NCBI GenBank assembly: GCA_963760125.1
Contig: CAVXBV010000001.1
Span: 1-64,000 of the forward strand
Origin: RYN-111 sp963760125
GTDB lineage: Bacteria; Actinomycetota; Actinomycetes; Mycobacteriales; SCTD01
Length of the DNA stretch: 64,000 nucleotides
Reading direction: 5' to 3'
Shown here: positions 63,214 to 64,000 of the stretch, piece after piece
Layout: each line of letters begins with the position of its first letter
Position numbering within the stretch: the first letter of the stretch is position 1
Position numbers and translations under genes: made by a program
Notes under the pieces: generated by a model
What the model saw: only the letters and a program-made list of their open reading frames with translations
The model's database searches: none
What the model was told of the DNA's origin: nothing

Positions 63214-64000
63214 GTGGCCTATCTCGACCATGCGGCCTCGACGCCCATGCTCCCCGAGGCGGTCGCGGCTGTCGCCGAGCAGATGGCGAAGGTCGGCAAC
63301 GCCAGCTCCCTGCACACCTCCGGTCGACGGTCCCGTCGTACGGTCGAGGAGTCGCGCGAGGCGGTGGCCGCAGCGCTCGGGGCGCGACCGTCCGAGGTGC
63401 TGTTCACCGCCGGCGGGACCGAGAGCGACAACCTCGCCGTCAAGGGCCTGTTCTGGGCGCGCCGTGCCGCGGACCCCCGCCGCACCCGGGTGCTCGCCTC
63501 CGGCGTCGAGCACCACGCCGTGCTCGACGCCGTGCTCTGGCTGATGACCCACGAGGGCGCGGAGATCACCTGGCTCGAGGTCGACGCGCTCGGCCGCGTC
63601 GACCCGGCCCAGCTGGCCGCGGAGCTCGACGACCGCGTCGCCCTCGTGACCGTGATGTGGGCCAACAACGAGGTCGGCACCGTTCAGGACGTCGCAGCCC
63701 TGGCGGCCGTCGCTCACGACGCCGGGGTGCCCTTTCACAGCGATGCGGTGCAGGCCGTCGGCGTCCTGCCGGTGGACGTCGCGGCCAGTGGCGTCGCCGC
63801 GCTGACGCTGTCCGGTCACAAGCTCGGCGGCCCGTTGGGCGTCGGGGCGCTGGTCCTGGGCCGCGACGTGGCCTGCACACCGCTGCTGCACGGGGGAGGG
63901 CAGGAGCGCGACGTCCGGTCCGGCACCCTCGACACCCCGGCCATCGCCGGCCTCGCGGTGGCGACGACCCTGGCGGTCCAGCGGCAACGGGAGACCGCGG
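63214..64000 (+). CDS. Cysteine desulfurase, N-terminal part
   Basis: Runs off the right edge after 262 codons. PLP-dependent NifS/IscS-type enzyme that takes sulfur from cysteine for Fe-S clusters or tRNA thiolation. Visible: YLDHAASTPMLPEAV, FTAGGTESDNLAVKG, VEHHAVLD, the PLP-lysine loop LTLSGHKLGGPLGVG, and GGGQERDVRSGTLDTPAIAG. The active-site Cys loop lies beyond the window. In related genomes a tRNA thiouridylase (mnmA) gene often follows, which is a prediction for the next bases. GTG 63214 follows TACGCT by 6 bases. Confidence 0.93.
   Translation, partial: MAYLDHAASTPMLPEAVAAVAEQMAKVGNASSLHTSGRRSRRTVEESREAVAAALGARPSEVLFTAGGTESDNLAVKGLFWARRAADPRRTRVLASGVEHHAVLDAVLWLMTHEGAEITWLEVDALGRVDPAQLAAELDDRVALVTVMWANNEVGTVQDVAALAAVAHDAGVPFHSDAVQAVGVLPVDVAASGVAALTLSGHKLGGPLGVGALVLGRDVACTPLLHGGGQERDVRSGTLDTPAIAGLAVATTLAVQRQRETA

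Overview
The window is a high-GC, gene-dense actinobacterial chromosome segment of about 56 protein genes. It has no tRNA, rRNA, CRISPR array, insertion sequence or prophage that I can see. Lineage markers are the archaeal-type mismatch nuclease NucS, a MurA with Asp in place of the catalytic Cys, a DivIVA-like protein, a DUF2550 gene after atpC, and the GlgE pathway. The gene order atpA-atpG-atpD-atpC-DUF2550-PduO-type adenosyltransferase-murA ... nucS ... methylmalonyl-CoA epimerase-acetyl-CoA acetyltransferase ... thioredoxin-glgB-glgE-glgP follows, from memory, the Mycobacterium tuberculosis block Rv1308-Rv1328, with extra genes inserted. The right end (etfB-etfA ... cysteine desulfurase) resembles another conserved actinobacterial block. 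The genus cannot be fixed from sequence alone; Nocardioidaceae or relatives are a guess.

Layout. 1-4.7 kb: end of the F1Fo-ATP synthase operon, interrupted between atpD and atpC by a soluble receiver-histidine kinase gene. 4.7-10.3 kb: flavin-dependent oxidoreductase, cobalamin adenosyltransferase, ECF sigma factor with membrane partner, lipoprotein, murA. 10.4-13.3 kb: MeaA-type acyl-CoA mutase between two STAS proteins. 13.4-17.2 kb: MoxR-DUF58-transglutaminase operon. 17.2-28.1 kb: nucS, a tandem-fused 3-hydroxybutyryl-CoA dehydrogenase, small regulators, an AI-2E-type permease broken by a frameshift, and a DivIVA-like coiled coil. 28.2-29.5 kb: crotonyl-CoA carboxylase/reductase. 29.6-36.2 kb: four consecutive genes for exported repeat/VWA proteins. 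36.3-41.9 kb: epimerase, thiolase, MeaB, moaA and a 46-residue secreted peptide. 41.9-56.3 kb: thioredoxin-TPR protein and the alpha-glucan block (glgE-treS-mak-glgB operon, divergent glgP, GGDEF gene, glgX). 56.3-64 kb: hydrolase, acidic unknown protein, enoyl-CoA hydratase, etfBA, SDR, degenerate adenylate-forming enzyme and the start of a cysteine desulfurase.

How the genes work together. Acetyl-CoA acetyltransferase, 3-hydroxybutyryl-CoA dehydrogenase, crotonyl-CoA carboxylase/reductase, epimerase, MeaA mutase, MeaB chaperone and B12 adenosyltransferase make up the first half of the ethylmalonyl-CoA route (two acetyl-CoA to ethylmalonyl-CoA and methylsuccinyl-CoA) plus its B12 support. 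Three promoters in this theme (the dehydrogenase, ccr, and etfBA) carry the same 15-bp near-palindrome, CTACCGRYSGGTAAC in consensus, which I read as one operator. The glycogen/trehalose genes form a complete GlgE pathway with phosphorylase and debranching enzyme.

Expression. At least 14 genes have a TANNNT hexamer 6-8 bases upstream of the start codon and no ribosome-binding site, the pattern expected of leaderless transcripts. Within operons genes typically overlap by 1-4 bases.
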